Shown: one piece after another, positions 1 to 11,227 of the stretch
Numbering within the stretch: the first letter of the stretch is position 1
Layout of the letters: each line of letters begins with the position of its first letter
Source of the DNA: Rhodococcoides corynebacterioides NBRC 14404
Lineage (GTDB): Bacteria; Actinomycetota; Actinomycetes; Mycobacteriales; Mycobacteriaceae
NCBI RefSeq assembly: GCF_001894765.1
Contig: NZ_BCWV01000001.1
Location: 62,001-126,000, forward strand
Length of the DNA: 64,000 nt
Direction: 5' to 3'
The notes under the pieces: model-generated
Told to the model about the DNA's origin: nothing
The model's input: only the letters and a program-made list of their open reading frames with translations
The model's database searches: none
Translations under genes and position numbers: made by a program

Positions 1-7
1 GGACCGC

Positions 8-433
8 GTGATGACCATCGACGAGATGCTCGAGCGGGCCCGCGCGACGTACCGCCGCATGCCGGTGGAGGATCTGCCCGCGGCCGTCGCCCGCGGGGCG
101 ATTCTGGTGGACATCAGGCCGCAGGCGCAGCGCGCCGCGGAGGGCACGATGCCCGGTGCGCTCGCCGTCGAACGCAACGTCCTGGAGTGGCGCCTCGACC
201 CGTTGTCCTCCGCACGCCTCGCGGCGGCGGTCGATCACGACGTCGAGTGGATCGTGTTGTGCTCGGAGGGGTACACCTCGTCGCTCGCCGCCGCCGCGCT
301 GCAGGAGCTCGGTCTGCACCGAGCGACGGACGTCGTCGGCGGGTACCGGGCGATCCGTGCGGCCGGCTTGCTGGGCGTCGTCGGCCGGGCGCGGCATTGC
401 ATCCGGGAGGGGCGTGCGCTGGTCGCGCACTAG
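8..433 (+). CDS. Rhodanese-like domain protein
   Basis: Single-domain rhodanese-like protein of 141 residues, probably cytoplasmic, of the type that carries sulfane sulfur or binds thiols. The N-terminal half has the family pattern V-D-I-R-P then a small G-x-M-P-G-A turn. The active-site loop is visible as C-S-E-G-Y-T-S starting at Cys85, so the nucleophilic cysteine is present. GTG at 8 and ATG at 11 are both possible starts, and both could overlap the stop of an upstream gene outside the window (a TGA is embedded in each), which suggests translational coupling. In related genomes a cysteine dioxygenase often precedes such a gene, but that cannot be seen here. The fold is confident; the substrate is unknown. 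Confidence 0.8.
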   Translation: MMTIDEMLERARATYRRMPVEDLPAAVARGAILVDIRPQAQRAAEGTMPGALAVERNVLEWRLDPLSSARLAAAVDHDVEWIVLCSEGYTSSLAAAALQELGLHRATDVVGGYRAIRAAGLLGVVGRARHCIREGRALVAH

Positions 434-465
434 GCCGGGTGACCGGCGCACTAGGCTGGACGTCC

Positions 466-1986
466 GTGACCGACGCACAGCCGACCCCCGCGCCCGACGA
501 CACCCCGGAGCAGTTGCGCATCCGTCGCGAGAAGCGCACGCGCCTGCTGGAGTCCGGGCGGGAGGCGTATCCGGTGTCCGTGGACCGCACCCACTCGCTC
601 GCCGAGGTGCGCGCGTCGCATCCGGACCTCGCGCCCGACACCCACACGGGTGACCGGGTGGGGGTGGCGGGCCGTGTCATCTTCCTGCGCAACACCGGAA
701 AGCTGTGCTTCGCGACCCTGCAGGACGGTGACGGGACCCAGCTGCAGGCGATGATCTCGCTGGCCGGAGTCGGCGAGAACGAGCTGGCGCAGTGGAAGTC
801 GGACGTGGATCTCGGCGACATCGTGTTCGTCGGCGGCGAGGTGATCTCGTCTCGGCGCGGAGAGCTGTCCGTGATGGCGGATCGATGGGCGATGGCGTCG
901 AAGTCGTTGCGACCCTTGCCGGTCGCGCACAAGGACATGTCCGAGGAGTCGCGGGTTCGCCAGCGTTACGTCGACCTCATCGTTCGGCCGGAGGCTCGGG
1001 AGAACGCGCGGCGGCGAGTCCGGGCGCTGCGTGCGCTGCGGGACGGCCTCGAACGGCGGGGCTTCCTCGAGATCGAGACTCCGATGCTGCAGACGCTCCA
1101 CGGCGGGGCCGCGGCGCGGCCCTTCGTGACGCACTCGAACGCGCTCGACATCGACCTGTACCTCCGTATCGCGCCGGAACTCTTCCTCAAGCGCGCGGTG
1201 GTCGGCGGCATCGACCGGGTCTTCGAGATCAATCGGAACTTCCGCAACGAGGGTGTGGATTCCACGCACTCGCCGGAGTTCGCGATGCTCGAGACCTACG
1301 AGGCCTACGGCACGTACGACGACTCGGCGGTCATGACCCGCGAGTTGATCCAGGAAGTGGTGCAGGCGGTGTACGGCGGCCTCCAGGTCACCCTCGCCGA
1401 CGGGACCGAGTACGACTTCGCCGGTGAGTGGCGGGCCATCGAGATGTACCCGTCGTTGTCCGAGGCGGTCGGGGTCTCGGTGACTCCCGAGACGACCGTC
1501 GACGAGCTGCGAGCCCTGGCCGACCGGGTCGGTCTCGACGTGCCGGAGGGCAAGGGGTGGGGCCACGGCAAGCTCGTCGAGGAGCTGTGGGAGCACAGCT
1601 GCCGCGACCAGTTGACGGTCCCGACGTTCGTTCGCGACTTTCCCGTCGAGACGTCGCCGCTGGTCCGCGCGCATCGATCGACGCCGGGCGTCGTCGAGAA
1701 GTGGGACCTCTACGTTCGCGGATTCGAGCTCGCGACCGGGTATTCCGAGCTGGTCGACCCGGTGGTGCAGCGGGAGCGCTTCGCGGACCAGGCACGGTTG
1801 GCCTCGGCCGGCGACGACGAGGCGATGGTGCTCGACGAGGACTTCCTGGCCGCGATGGAGTACGGAATGCCGCCCACCACGGGTACCGGAATGGGGATCG
1901 ACCGACTGTTGATGGCTCTCACGGGGCACGGTATTCGCGAGACCATCCTCTTCCCACTCGTTCGTCCGGACCGCGGACGGAACTGA
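466..1986 (+). CDS. lysS: Lysyl-tRNA synthetase (class II)
   Basis: Charges tRNA-Lys with lysine. About 506 residues, matching actinobacterial LysS. The N-terminal OB-fold tRNA-binding domain lies at roughly residues 50-150. The class II catalytic core follows, with motif 2 visible around F-R-N-E-G and motif 3 near the C-terminus as G-x-G-M-G-I-D-R. Longer in-frame openings exist upstream, but GTG at 466 gives the family N-terminus, and a TAGGCT -10 element ends nine bases before it, so the message is probably leaderless. GTG at 439 is an alternative. It is followed on the same strand by lsr2, as in mycobacteria. Confidence 0.95.
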   Translation: MTDAQPTPAPDDTPEQLRIRREKRTRLLESGREAYPVSVDRTHSLAEVRASHPDLAPDTHTGDRVGVAGRVIFLRNTGKLCFATLQDGDGTQLQAMISLAGVGENELAQWKSDVDLGDIVFVGGEVISSRRGELSVMADRWAMASKSLRPLPVAHKDMSEESRVRQRYVDLIVRPEARENARRRVRALRALRDGLERRGFLEIETPMLQTLHGGAAARPFVTHSNALDIDLYLRIAPELFLKRAVVGGIDRVFEINRNFRNEGVDSTHSPEFAMLETYEAYGTYDDSAVMTRELIQEVVQAVYGGLQVTLADGTEYDFAGEWRAIEMYPSLSEAVGVSVTPETTVDELRALADRVGLDVPEGKGWGHGKLVEELWEHSCRDQLTVPTFVRDFPVETSPLVRAHRSTPGVVEKWDLYVRGFELATGYSELVDPVVQRERFADQARLASAGDDEAMVLDEDFLAAMEYGMPPTTGTGMGIDRLLMALTGHGIRETILFPLVRPDRGRN

Positions 1987-2037
1987 CTCGAAACGGGCTT
2001 TCCGGTCCGAGAGGTGCCGTCGATCGGGCTTTTCGCG

Positions 2038-2043
2038 TAATAT
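2038..2043 (+). promoter_or_regulatory. Candidate -10 element for lsr2
   Basis: TAATAT lies about 50 bases before the lsr2 start, in a locally AT-rich patch between lysS and lsr2. A weak -35-like GTGCCG sits 18 bases upstream. This would give a leadered transcript, and the leader carries a purine-rich ribosome site (GGGGGAATGTGAGA) just before ATG 2096. The position is inferred by eye. Confidence 0.4.
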
Positions 2044-2095
2044 GGGTGGGCACGGTACACAAAGCCGCCGTGGTCGGGATCGGGGGAATGTGAGA

Positions 2096-2449
2096 ATGGT
2101 CAAAAAGGTCACTGTCACGTTGGTGGACGACATGGACGACGTCCCGGCCGACGAGACGGTTTCGATCGGGTTGGACGGCACCTGGTACGAGATCGATCTG
2201 TCCGAGCGCAACGCAGCCGACCTGCGAGAGCACATGGACAAGTGGATCCACCACGCCCGTCGGGTGACGTCGCGAGGAAGCTCGGAACCCGGAACGGCGC
2301 CGACGGCGGGACGGTCGCGTCCGCGCGGTGCGGCGGATCGCGCCCGCAGCGCGGCGATTCGGGAATGGGCCAAGGAGCAGGGTTTCGAGATCAGCGAGCG
2401 GGGCCGCATTTCGTCGGAGATCGTGCGCGCCTGGGAACGACGGAACTGA
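2096..2449 (+). CDS. lsr2: Nucleoid-associated protein Lsr2
   Basis: H-NS-like protein that bridges AT-rich DNA and silences horizontally acquired and virulence genes. 117 residues, slightly longer than M. tuberculosis Lsr2 (112). The N-terminal dimerisation domain begins M-V-K-K-V-T-V-T-L-V-D-D-M-D. A basic linker follows, and the C-terminal DNA-binding domain carries the diagnostic R-G-R minor-groove hook at residues 102-104, inside A-I-R-E-W-A...E-R-G-R-I. ATG 2096 was chosen because the longer opening adds 18 residues unlike the family and leaves no room for the purine-rich ribosome site. It lies between lysS and clpC, the mycobacterial order. Confidence 0.97.
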   Translation: MVKKVTVTLVDDMDDVPADETVSIGLDGTWYEIDLSERNAADLREHMDKWIHHARRVTSRGSSEPGTAPTAGRSRPRGAADRARSAAIREWAKEQGFEISERGRISSEIVRAWERRN

Positions 2450-2481
2450 TCGGTCGACCGGAATGAGTCTCGGTGTCGCTC

Positions 2482-2499
2482 GTCATTCGAACGAATGAC
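2482..2499. promoter_or_regulatory. Hairpin/palindrome after lsr2
   Basis: Two eight-base arms, GTCATTCG and CGAATGAC, are separated by AA. It lies 32 bases after the lsr2 stop in the otherwise gene-free 383-base lsr2-clpC interval (2450-2832). It could be a weak terminator or a protein-binding palindrome; the two-base loop favours the latter. No T-run follows. Confidence 0.45.
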
Positions 2500-2533
2500 A
2501 CCGACTCCAATCTTTCGACACATTCTTTATTCG

Positions 2534-2597
2534 CGGTCACGAATGCGCGTCGTGACCGTTCGCTGTGGGCGGACGGTCACGAGCGAGGTCGTGCCCG
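2534..2597. promoter_or_regulatory. Pair of CGGTCACGA palindromes upstream of clpC
   Basis: The nine-mer CGGTCACGA pairs with TCGTGACCG at 2534-2558 (seven-base spacer). A second CGGTCACGA at 2574-2582 pairs imperfectly with TCGTGCCCG at 2589-2597 (six-base spacer). The same nine-mer recurs at 2743-2751, about 80 bases before clpC. The spacing and symmetry suggest a dimeric regulator, but I cannot name it. Confidence 0.45.
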
Positions 2598-2704
2598 CCG
2601 ATCGGTAACGAACCGCCCGCCTCGTGCGTTGTGCTCGGTACGAGGGTTCGCCGCGGGGTGGATCGTCGCCGGCGGTCTCGGGCGAGTGCGGAACGCGCGT
2701 CGTT

Positions 2705-2715
2705 CGCCGTCGGCG
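2705..2715. promoter_or_regulatory. Candidate ClgR operator upstream of clpC
   Basis: CGCCGTCGGCG matches, on the minus strand, the CGCYNANRGCG core reported for ClgR, the activator of clp genes in Corynebacterium and relatives (motif quoted from memory). It lies about 120 bases before the clpC start. The match is short and could arise by chance in DNA this GC-rich. Confidence 0.4.
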
Positions 2716-2832
2716 GAACTTCCCCGCTGATCGGCACCCTCCCGGTCACGACAACTAGAGTGAGTCGTGGGGGACCGGGGTTCGATGCACCAGAGCGTCG
2801 GAACCTGCCCGCCATGAGTGTGAGGGAGAGCG

Positions 2833-5370
<2,538 letters not shown>

Positions 5371-5380
5371 GAACCACGAG

Positions 5381-5414
5381 AACGGGCCGCACCTCGTCGG
5401 AGGTGCGGCCCGTT
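5381..5414 (+). terminator. Rho-independent-type terminator after clpC
   Basis: Perfect 14-base arms, AACGGGCCGCACCT and AGGTGCGGCCCGTT, close on the six-base loop CGTCGG, starting 11 bases after the clpC stop. Only a short T-containing tail follows, as is usual in high-GC actinobacteria. Confidence 0.85.
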
Positions 5415-5497
5415 CGTCGTTCTCGGGTGTCGGTGACGGGACAGCAGGCGGGGCGGTGGTGCGATGAGTTCCCCGCACCACCCGAGTCGGTACGGGT

Positions 5498-6256
5498 ATG
5501 GCTACCGCAACCGTGAACAGCATGCTTCTGTCCAGCGAGAACCCCGACGCGCTCGCCGAGTGGTACGGCGCCGTGTTCGACGCGCCCGTGTACCGCGAGA
5601 TGGGGCCGTACGCCGTGCTCGATCTCGACGGATTCTTCGTCATGTTCGACAAGCGTGACGACGTCACCGGTCCCAACCGGGACGGTGCCCGGGCCATCCT
5701 CAACCTCGAGCCCGACGACCCGGCGGCCGTGGCGGCGCGGATCGACGACCTCGGTGGCACCTGGGTGAGTCCCCTGGAGAACCGTGACGGCCACCTGTTC
5801 GCCACCGCGCAGGACCCCGACGGCAACTGGATCCAGCTGATCCGTCTGAGCGACGAGGCGGAGGCGCAGATGGGCGCGCCGACCACCCCGTTCTGCGGGA
5901 TCGCGGTCCGGGACATCGAGGAGGCCGCCGTGTTCTACCGCGAGGTGCTGGGCATGCGCGTCCTACCGACCGAGATGGGTACGGCCTGGCTGCGCATCGA
6001 CCGACGGACGACGGTGCTGCTCTATCCGAAGCCGGACCACGTGCCGGCCGAGTACACGGTGCTCAACCTGCCGGTCGCCGACGTTGCGAGCGCCGTGGCG
6101 GACCTCGCGGACAAGGGAGTCGACTTCCTGCGCTACGACGGCTTCCCGCAGGACGAGCACGGTGTCATGCGGGGGCGTGGACCCGACATCGCGTGGTTCA
6201 CCGACCCGTCCGGCAACGTCGTCTCCGTTCTCGCGGCGGGGCCGCCCCCGGCGTGA
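5498..6256 (+). CDS. VOC (glyoxalase/bleomycin-resistance fold) family protein, two modules
   Basis: 252-residue protein made of two tandem vicinal-oxygen-chelate modules. The first spans residues 1-120 (opening with M-A-T-A-T-V-N-S, ending around A-T-A-Q-D-P-D-G-N-W-I-Q). The second spans residues 128-250 (from F-C-G-I-A-V-R-D to F-T-D-P-S-G-N-V-V-S-V-L). Each ends in the family's D-P-[DS]-G-N turn. Such proteins range from dioxygenases to metal-dependent detoxification enzymes, and the metal ligands are not conserved enough here to name a reaction. It stands alone between the clpC terminator and the OsmC gene. The family call is firm; the activity is not. Confidence 0.8.
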   Translation: MATATVNSMLLSSENPDALAEWYGAVFDAPVYREMGPYAVLDLDGFFVMFDKRDDVTGPNRDGARAILNLEPDDPAAVAARIDDLGGTWVSPLENRDGHLFATAQDPDGNWIQLIRLSDEAEAQMGAPTTPFCGIAVRDIEEAAVFYREVLGMRVLPTEMGTAWLRIDRRTTVLLYPKPDHVPAEYTVLNLPVADVASAVADLADKGVDFLRYDGFPQDEHGVMRGRGPDIAWFTDPSGNVVSVLAAGPPPA

Positions 6257-6349
6257 CGGACGGGTCCTGCGGAGGAGTGAAAAACGGCCCGTTCGGGCAT
6301 CCCGATATCGTCGGATCCGTTGTCACCCGATCGAAAGGTTCACCCGCAG

Positions 6350-6784
6350 ATGCCTACTCGTACCGCACGTACCGCCTGGAACGGCACCCTGGAGCAGGGC
6401 TCCGGCCAGGTGGAGTTGTCCAGCAGCAAGGCCGGGACGTTCGACGTCTCGTTCCCCAAGCGCGCCGCCGAGGACGCCGGGGGCACCACCAGCCCCGAGG
6501 AACTGATCGCCGCGGCCCACACGTCGTGCTACGCCATGCAGCTCTCGGCCCTCATCGCCGAGGCCGGCGGCACGCCGCAGAGCCTGGAGGTCAGCGCGGA
6601 CGTCTCCCTCGGACCGGACACTCAGGGCTTCAAGCTGACGGGCATCGCGCTCACCGTGCGCGGTGAGGTCGAGGGTCTGGACGCCGACGGGTTCGCCAAG
6701 GCCGCGCAGGACGCCAAGGACACCTGCCCGGTCAGCAAGGCGCTCACCGGCGTCGAGATCACGCTGGACGCCGCGCTCGACTGA
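6350..6784 (+). CDS. osmC: OsmC/Ohr-family peroxiredoxin
   Basis: 144-residue thiol peroxidase of the OsmC/Ohr family, which reduces organic hydroperoxides during oxidative or osmotic stress. Both catalytic cysteines are visible: A-A-H-T-S-C-Y-A-M (about residue 61) and D-T-C-P-V-S-K-A-L (about residue 125). The W-N-G-T-L-E-Q-G-S-G opening is typical of OsmC rather than Ohr. ATG 6350 was chosen over an upstream in-frame start because it matches the family N-terminus and has GAAAGG about 11 bases before it. It converges on the LpqF-like gene, with a shared terminator hairpin between them. Confidence 0.9.
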   Translation: MPTRTARTAWNGTLEQGSGQVELSSSKAGTFDVSFPKRAAEDAGGTTSPEELIAAAHTSCYAMQLSALIAEAGGTPQSLEVSADVSLGPDTQGFKLTGIALTVRGEVEGLDADGFAKAAQDAKDTCPVSKALTGVEITLDAALD

Positions 6785-6805
6785 CCGTCACCGTCACCGA
6801 CACCG

Positions 6806-6843
6806 ACGCCCCGCCCGCATCGCGACGATGTGGTGCGGGGCGT
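6806..6843. terminator. Bidirectional terminator between osmC and the lpqF-like gene
   Basis: Nine-base arms ACGCCCCGC and GCGGGGCGT enclose a 20-base loop. It lies in the 66-base gap between two converging genes, so it can serve both strands. Confidence 0.6.
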
Positions 6844-6850
6844 TCGCGTG

Positions 6851-8269
6851 TCAGAGGAACGCGCTGCTGCGCGTCACCAGCTCGAACGCGGCGGCGTTGT
6901 CCAGCGGCCCGATCGGGGTGTCGGAGGCGAGCTGAGTCGAGATCACCCAGTCCTGCCCCGCCGTGTCGGTCAGCAGCCACGCCCCGGCGACCTCGCCGGG
7001 GGCGTTGCCGTTCTTGTACCCCGCATAGGTCCACCGAGTCGGGTCGAACTCCCCGCCCGGGTTCTGCGCGAGGATCTGCCGAACGACGTCGTTCTGCGGT
7101 CCGACGGCCAGCGACGCGAGGGCGGCGCACAGGTCGGACCCGTTGGCGTACCACCCGATGCCGTCCGCGGTGGCCGGTCGCGTCGCGATACCGACGTAGT
7201 CGAGGTCGGCCGTCGCCGGGTCCACCGGGTTGCTGTCGATGGTGCGCTCGGCGAGCCCGGCGAGGATCTGTCGGCGTTCGGCGACGTCCGCGTCGCGCCA
7301 CTGCGCCCGGCCGTCGGGGCGGCCCCACCCGAGCAGGAAGAACTCGCGGGTGGTGAGGAACGGCGTGAGCGCGGCGACGTCGGAACTGCCCGTCGCGGCC
7401 ACCTCGGCCTCGACCGCGGCCCGGCCCAGGCGATCGATCAGCAGGTCGGTGGCGGTGTTGTCGCTGATCGCGATCATGGCGTCCGCGGCCTCGCGCACGG
7501 TGACGACGGTGCCTTCGGGCGCGAGCTGCAGCTGTCCCGAGGGCGCCGATTTGCGGGCGTCGGTGACCGTGAGCGGCTCGTCCCAGGTCAGCGTGCCGGA
7601 GTCGACCGCGCGGGCCACGGCGCCCAGGACGTACAGCTTGGCGACGGACGCGAGGGGGAGCGTCTCGGAGGAATTCAGGTCGTGGACCGCGGTGCAGCGT
7701 CCGGCGTCGAGACGCGAGACGGTGAAGGAGGTCCGGGCACCCAGCGCGAGCAGCGCGGCGTCGACGTCGGCGAACGTCGCCACGTCGGGGGTGTCGGGCA
7801 GCGCCTGGATGCCGGCCAGTCGGCCGCCCGCGGCGGCGAGTCGCAGGGTCACCGGGGTCCCGCGGCCCGTCTCCAGGGTCACGGTGGACTGCGCACCCTC
7901 GTCGACGCGGTCGGTCACCGTGATCGGTGCGCTCTGCTGAATCTGTGCGATCGGGCCGAGCAACCCGCCGATGGGGGCCAGCTGACCGGTGAGTTCCGGT
8001 GTCGCGAGGGCGTCGACGGCGGCGGGGTCGATGGACGACGGATCGGTCGTGGTGATCCAGCCGAGCAGGGTGTCGGCGACGGGAGTGACCGCGGCGGCCG
8101 GGGTGTCGGCGGGCTCCGGCTCGGTGGAGGCGTCGGCTCCGCCGCGGGCCGCGCCCGACTCGAGCAGGGGGTCGACACTGCCGCAGGCGGTCAGGCCGAC
8201 GGTGGTGACGACGGCGACCGCGGCGACGATCGTGCGACGGGCGCCGTTCCGGGATAGTGCCAGCCGCAT
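6851..8269 (-). CDS. lpqF: LpqF-like lipoprotein with serine beta-lactamase-type domain
   Basis: 472-residue exported lipoprotein. The signal peptide ends in a lipobox V-G-L-T-A-C with the lipidated Cys at 29. The C-terminal half is a penicillin-binding/class A beta-lactamase-like domain. The S-x-x-K motif appears as A-S-V-A-K, S-D-N as I-S-D-N-T-A, and the third motif reads K-N-G in place of K-T-G. The middle part (about 50-170) resembles the extra N-terminal domain of M. tuberculosis LpqF. Position beside an MhuD gene also matches the lpqF locus. Whether it hydrolyses beta-lactams is unknown; an envelope esterase or peptidase role is equally possible. Confidence 0.8.
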   Translation of the reverse strand: MRLALSRNGARRTIVAAVAVVTTVGLTACGSVDPLLESGAARGGADASTEPEPADTPAAAVTPVADTLLGWITTTDPSSIDPAAVDALATPELTGQLAPIGGLLGPIAQIQQSAPITVTDRVDEGAQSTVTLETGRGTPVTLRLAAAGGRLAGIQALPDTPDVATFADVDAALLALGARTSFTVSRLDAGRCTAVHDLNSSETLPLASVAKLYVLGAVARAVDSGTLTWDEPLTVTDARKSAPSGQLQLAPEGTVVTVREAADAMIAISDNTATDLLIDRLGRAAVEAEVAATGSSDVAALTPFLTTREFFLLGWGRPDGRAQWRDADVAERRQILAGLAERTIDSNPVDPATADLDYVGIATRPATADGIGWYANGSDLCAALASLAVGPQNDVVRQILAQNPGGEFDPTRWTYAGYKNGNAPGEVAGAWLLTDTAGQDWVISTQLASDTPIGPLDNAAAFELVTRSSAFL

Positions 8270-8380
8270 GCGCGCCGCCTCGTCCGTCGGGAGATCGGGG
8301 CGGGTGCCCCGACCGAGATGTCGCCGTCGACCCTAGCGATTCCGTCCCGCGGGACCGTCCCGAGGCCCGGTATCGCCGCG

Positions 8381-8707
8381 TTATCCGGGTGTGTCGCCCG
8401 TTCGGGTGGCGGGCACGTCGAGGACCACGTCGAACTCGAGCAACGACGCTCCCGACGCGACCGGCTTCGCCCGCTCACCGGAGTGGGCGGCGCGGGCGGG
8501 TCCACCCGACCAGGCCTGGAACGACTCCTCGTCCTCCCACTGGGTGACGACGAAATAGCGATCCTCGCCCTTGACCGGACGCAGCAGCTGGAACCCGAGG
8601 AAGCCCGGCGAGCCCTCGACCGCGCCGGCGCGCGCCGCGAAGCGCTTCTCGAGTTCCGGCCCCGCGCCGTCGGGAACCTCGATGGCATTGATCTTCACCA
8701 CTGGCAT
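8381..8707 (-). CDS. mhuD: Haem-degrading monooxygenase, MhuD-type
   Basis: Small ABM-fold enzyme of the IsdG/MhuD group, which opens haem to release iron; mycobacterial MhuD makes mycobilin. 108 residues, beginning M-P-V-V-K-I-N-A-I-E. The three residues known to matter in MhuD are in register: Asn7, Trp66 and the haem-ligand His75. ATG 8707 is far more likely than the long opening that runs into the hydrolase gene. A TAGCCT -10 element lies seven bases before it, so the message looks leaderless. It diverges from the hydrolase gene with about 40 bases between starts. An MhuD/lpqF/hydrolase cluster is also found in mycobacteria. Confidence 0.92.
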   Translation of the reverse strand: MPVVKINAIEVPDGAGPELEKRFAARAGAVEGSPGFLGFQLLRPVKGEDRYFVVTQWEDEESFQAWSGGPARAAHSGERAKPVASGASLLEFDVVLDVPATRTGDTPG

Positions 8708-8749
8708 ACCCGCGAGGCTACCGGCGCGAGCGGCGATACGGTGGGCGTC

Positions 8750-9499
8750 GTGGTGGCCGTACTGACCGACGTCGGGGGAACGGGCGAGCCGATCGTGCTG
8801 CTGCACGGGCTCATGGGAAGCGGACGAACCTGGCGTCGTCAGGTGCCCTGGCTGCGCGACGTCGGGCAGGTGTCCGTCGTCGACGCCGAGGGGCATCGCG
8901 GACCCCGGGACTCTCGTACGGCGCCGACCACGGACGACTTCGTCGACGATCTCGTCGAGGTGCTGGGCGACGTCGGACCCGCGACCGTCATCGGTCATTC
9001 GATGGGCGGGCTGCACGGGTGGTGCCTCGCGGCGCGACGTCCGGATCTGGTGCGCGCGTTGGTCGTCGAGGACATGGCACCCGATTTCCGCGGACTCACG
9101 TCGGCCGGGTGGGCGGCGTCCATCGAGGCGTGGCCGCTGCCGTTTCCCGACGCCGACGCGGTCCGGTCCTGGTTCGGAGACGTCGCCGGACGGTACTTTC
9201 TCGACTCGTTCGAGCAGCGGGACGACGGCTGGTGGCTGCACGGCGAGGTGGCGACCTTCCGGGCGATCGCGGACGAGTGGGGACGCCGCGACTTCTGGTC
9301 GGAGTGGACGTCCGTCCGCGCCCCGGCGCTGCTGATCGAGGCCGAGCATTCCGTGACACCGTCGGGTCAGATGGCGAGAATGCATGCGGTGCAGCCGTCG
9401 TCGACCCACGTGGTGGTGGCCGGCGCCGGCCACCTGGTCCACGACGACCGACCCGAGGACTACCGGCGAATCGTCACGAATTTTCTTCGATCGCTCTGA
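8750..9499 (+). CDS. Alpha/beta hydrolase
   Basis: 249-residue alpha/beta-hydrolase, probably cytoplasmic. The oxyanion strand reads L-L-H-G-L-M-G-S-G, the nucleophile elbow is G-H-S-M-G-G with Ser, and the catalytic His is in G-A-G-H-L-V-H-D-D near the C-terminus. GTG codons at 8741, 8750 and 8753 compete as starts. 8750 was preferred because TACGGT ends seven bases before it, the usual leaderless spacing here. The longer opening would run through the mhuD gene on the other strand. The substrate cannot be read from the sequence. It converges on mutY with 13 bases between stops. Confidence 0.82.
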   Translation: MVAVLTDVGGTGEPIVLLHGLMGSGRTWRRQVPWLRDVGQVSVVDAEGHRGPRDSRTAPTTDDFVDDLVEVLGDVGPATVIGHSMGGLHGWCLAARRPDLVRALVVEDMAPDFRGLTSAGWAASIEAWPLPFPDADAVRSWFGDVAGRYFLDSFEQRDDGWWLHGEVATFRAIADEWGRRDFWSEWTSVRAPALLIEAEHSVTPSGQMARMHAVQPSSTHVVVAGAGHLVHDDRPEDYRRIVTNFLRSL

Positions 9500-9512
9500 C
9501 CGGTGTCGCGCG

Positions 9513-10412
9513 TCAGGATCCGGATTCGCCGGCGAGGGCGAAGTCGCCGTGCGCCGTCTGCTCGACCAACCCGTCGTCGAGCAGGGACGCGAGGGCCCGC
9601 TCCCGTTGGCCGGGATCGGCGGTCCACACCTGGTCGAGGCGCGGCTTGGCCACCGGAGAATCGCTGCCGCGCAACACGTCCATGAGCAGGCCTCGCACCT
9701 GCCGATCGGTCCCGGCGAACTTCTGCACCGTGCGCGCGGGGCCCTCCAGGGGCGGCCGACCGGCCGCGACCCACGCGCACTCCGAGAGCGGGCAGCGGGC
9801 GCAGTCCGGCGTCCGGGCCTTGCAGATCACCGCACCGAGTTCCATCAGCGCGGCCGAGAACGTCACCGCGGTGGGAACGTCCGTCGGCAACAAGGCCTGC
9901 GCATCGGCGAGATCCCTGGTGGTGCTCGGGTTCCCGGCATCGGCACGGCCGTGGATCGCGCGGGCGATCACGCGGCGAACGTTGGTGTCCACGACCGGAA
10001 CTCGCTGCCCGTAGGCGAAGCAGGCCACGGCTCGGGCGGTGTACGCACCGACGCCCGGCAGCGTCAACAGCGTCTCGACGTCCTCGGGCGTCCGGTCACC
10101 GTGCTGTTCGGCGAGCACCGCGGCGCAGTCGTGCAGGCGCATCGCCCGGCGTGGGTAGCCGAGCTTGCCCCATGCCCGCAGGACCTCACCGCGTCCGGCG
10201 GCCGCCATGGCCGACGGCACCGGCCACCGTGCGATCCAGTCCTCCCAGATCGGGGCGACCCGCGCGACGGGCGTCTGCTGCAACATGACCTCGCTGACGA
10301 GGATCTGCCAGCCCGTGACCCCGGGACGACGCCACGGCAGGTCGCGCGCGTCGGTACGGAACCAGTCGACGAGTGTCTCCGTGAGGTCGCCGGACGGGCC
10401 GGAATCGGTCAC
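9513..10412 (-). CDS. mutY: A/G-specific adenine DNA glycosylase MutY
   Basis: Base-excision repair enzyme that removes adenine opposite 8-oxoguanine. 299 residues. The catalytic Glu is in S-E-V-M-L-Q-Q-T, the helix-hairpin-helix is L-P-G-V-G-A-Y-T-A, and the catalytic Asp is in V-D-T-N-V. The iron-sulfur cluster ligands follow the C-x6-C-x2-C-x5-C pattern (from C-K-A-R-T-P-D-C to S-E-C). Start GTG 10412 has GGGGAGG about nine bases upstream. It diverges from the carbonic anhydrase gene, the order known at the mycobacterial mutY-canB locus. Confidence 0.95.
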   Translation of the reverse strand: MTDSGPSGDLTETLVDWFRTDARDLPWRRPGVTGWQILVSEVMLQQTPVARVAPIWEDWIARWPVPSAMAAAGRGEVLRAWGKLGYPRRAMRLHDCAAVLAEQHGDRTPEDVETLLTLPGVGAYTARAVACFAYGQRVPVVDTNVRRVIARAIHGRADAGNPSTTRDLADAQALLPTDVPTAVTFSAALMELGAVICKARTPDCARCPLSECAWVAAGRPPLEGPARTVQKFAGTDRQVRGLLMDVLRGSDSPVAKPRLDQVWTADPGQRERALASLLDDGLVEQTAHGDFALAGESGS

Positions 10413-10496
10413 CGAAAGACCTCCCCTGGACAGTGGCGGTGTCGAATGCGCCGATGGCTACGTGCGAGTAACCCATGCGTCCGTCACACTGTAAAC

Positions 10497-11156
10497 ATGT
10501 CGAACACGAGTCCCCGCGAAGCCTGGACCGCACTCGTCGAAGGGAACCGGCGCTTCGTCGCCGACACCCCCGAGCATCCCAGTCAGGGAATCGACCACCG
10601 CGCATCGTTGGTCGGCGGTCAGCATCCCTCCGCCATCGTCTTCGGGTGCGCCGATTCCCGTGTCGCCGCCGAGATCATCTTCGATCAGGGCCTCGGCGAC
10701 ATGTTCGTCGTGCGTACCGCCGGCCACGTCGTCGACTCCGCGGTGCTCGGCTCCATCGAGTTCGGCGTCGAGGTGCTGAACACCCCGCTGATCGTCGTGC
10801 TCGGTCACGACAGCTGCGGCGCCGTGAAGGCCACCATCGACGCGCTCGAAGCCGGCACCGTGCCGGGCGGATTCATTCGCGACATCGTCGAGCGCGTCAC
10901 CCCGTCGGTGCTCGAGGCGCGCCGCGAGGGCATCGACGGCGTCGACGAGGTGGTCGCCCGCCACGTCCTCGAGACCGGCAACCTGCTCACGCAGCGTTCT
11001 CCGATCATCGAGCGCCGCATCGAATCCGGGGCGCTCGCGATCGTGGGCGCCACCTACAAGCTGTCCGACGGACGCATCGAGCTCCAGGGCGCGATCGGTG
11101 ACATCGGGGAGACCGGCGTCGGCGGGTTCGAGCGGCGGGCCACGGCCGACGCCTGA
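10497..11156 (+). CDS. canB: Beta-class carbonic anhydrase
   Basis: Zinc enzyme interconverting CO2 and bicarbonate. 219 residues. The zinc ligands are in order: Cys51 and Asp53 in C-A-D-S-R, His104 and Cys107 in H-D-S-C-G-A; Arg55 completes the Asp-Arg dyad. ATG 10497 was chosen over a very long upstream opening that is an artefact of the mutY antisense frame. CACACT lies six bases before the ATG, consistent with a leaderless message. It diverges from mutY with 84 bases between starts. Confidence 0.95.
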   Translation: MSNTSPREAWTALVEGNRRFVADTPEHPSQGIDHRASLVGGQHPSAIVFGCADSRVAAEIIFDQGLGDMFVVRTAGHVVDSAVLGSIEFGVEVLNTPLIVVLGHDSCGAVKATIDALEAGTVPGGFIRDIVERVTPSVLEARREGIDGVDEVVARHVLETGNLLTQRSPIIERRIESGALAIVGATYKLSDGRIELQGAIGDIGETGVGGFERRATADA

Positions 11157-11227
11157 CGGGAAGGGCGGACCCCGACACGCCGCGCCGGTTTCGCTGTTCG
11201 TCGCGGCGCTGCACCTACGGTTGTAAT

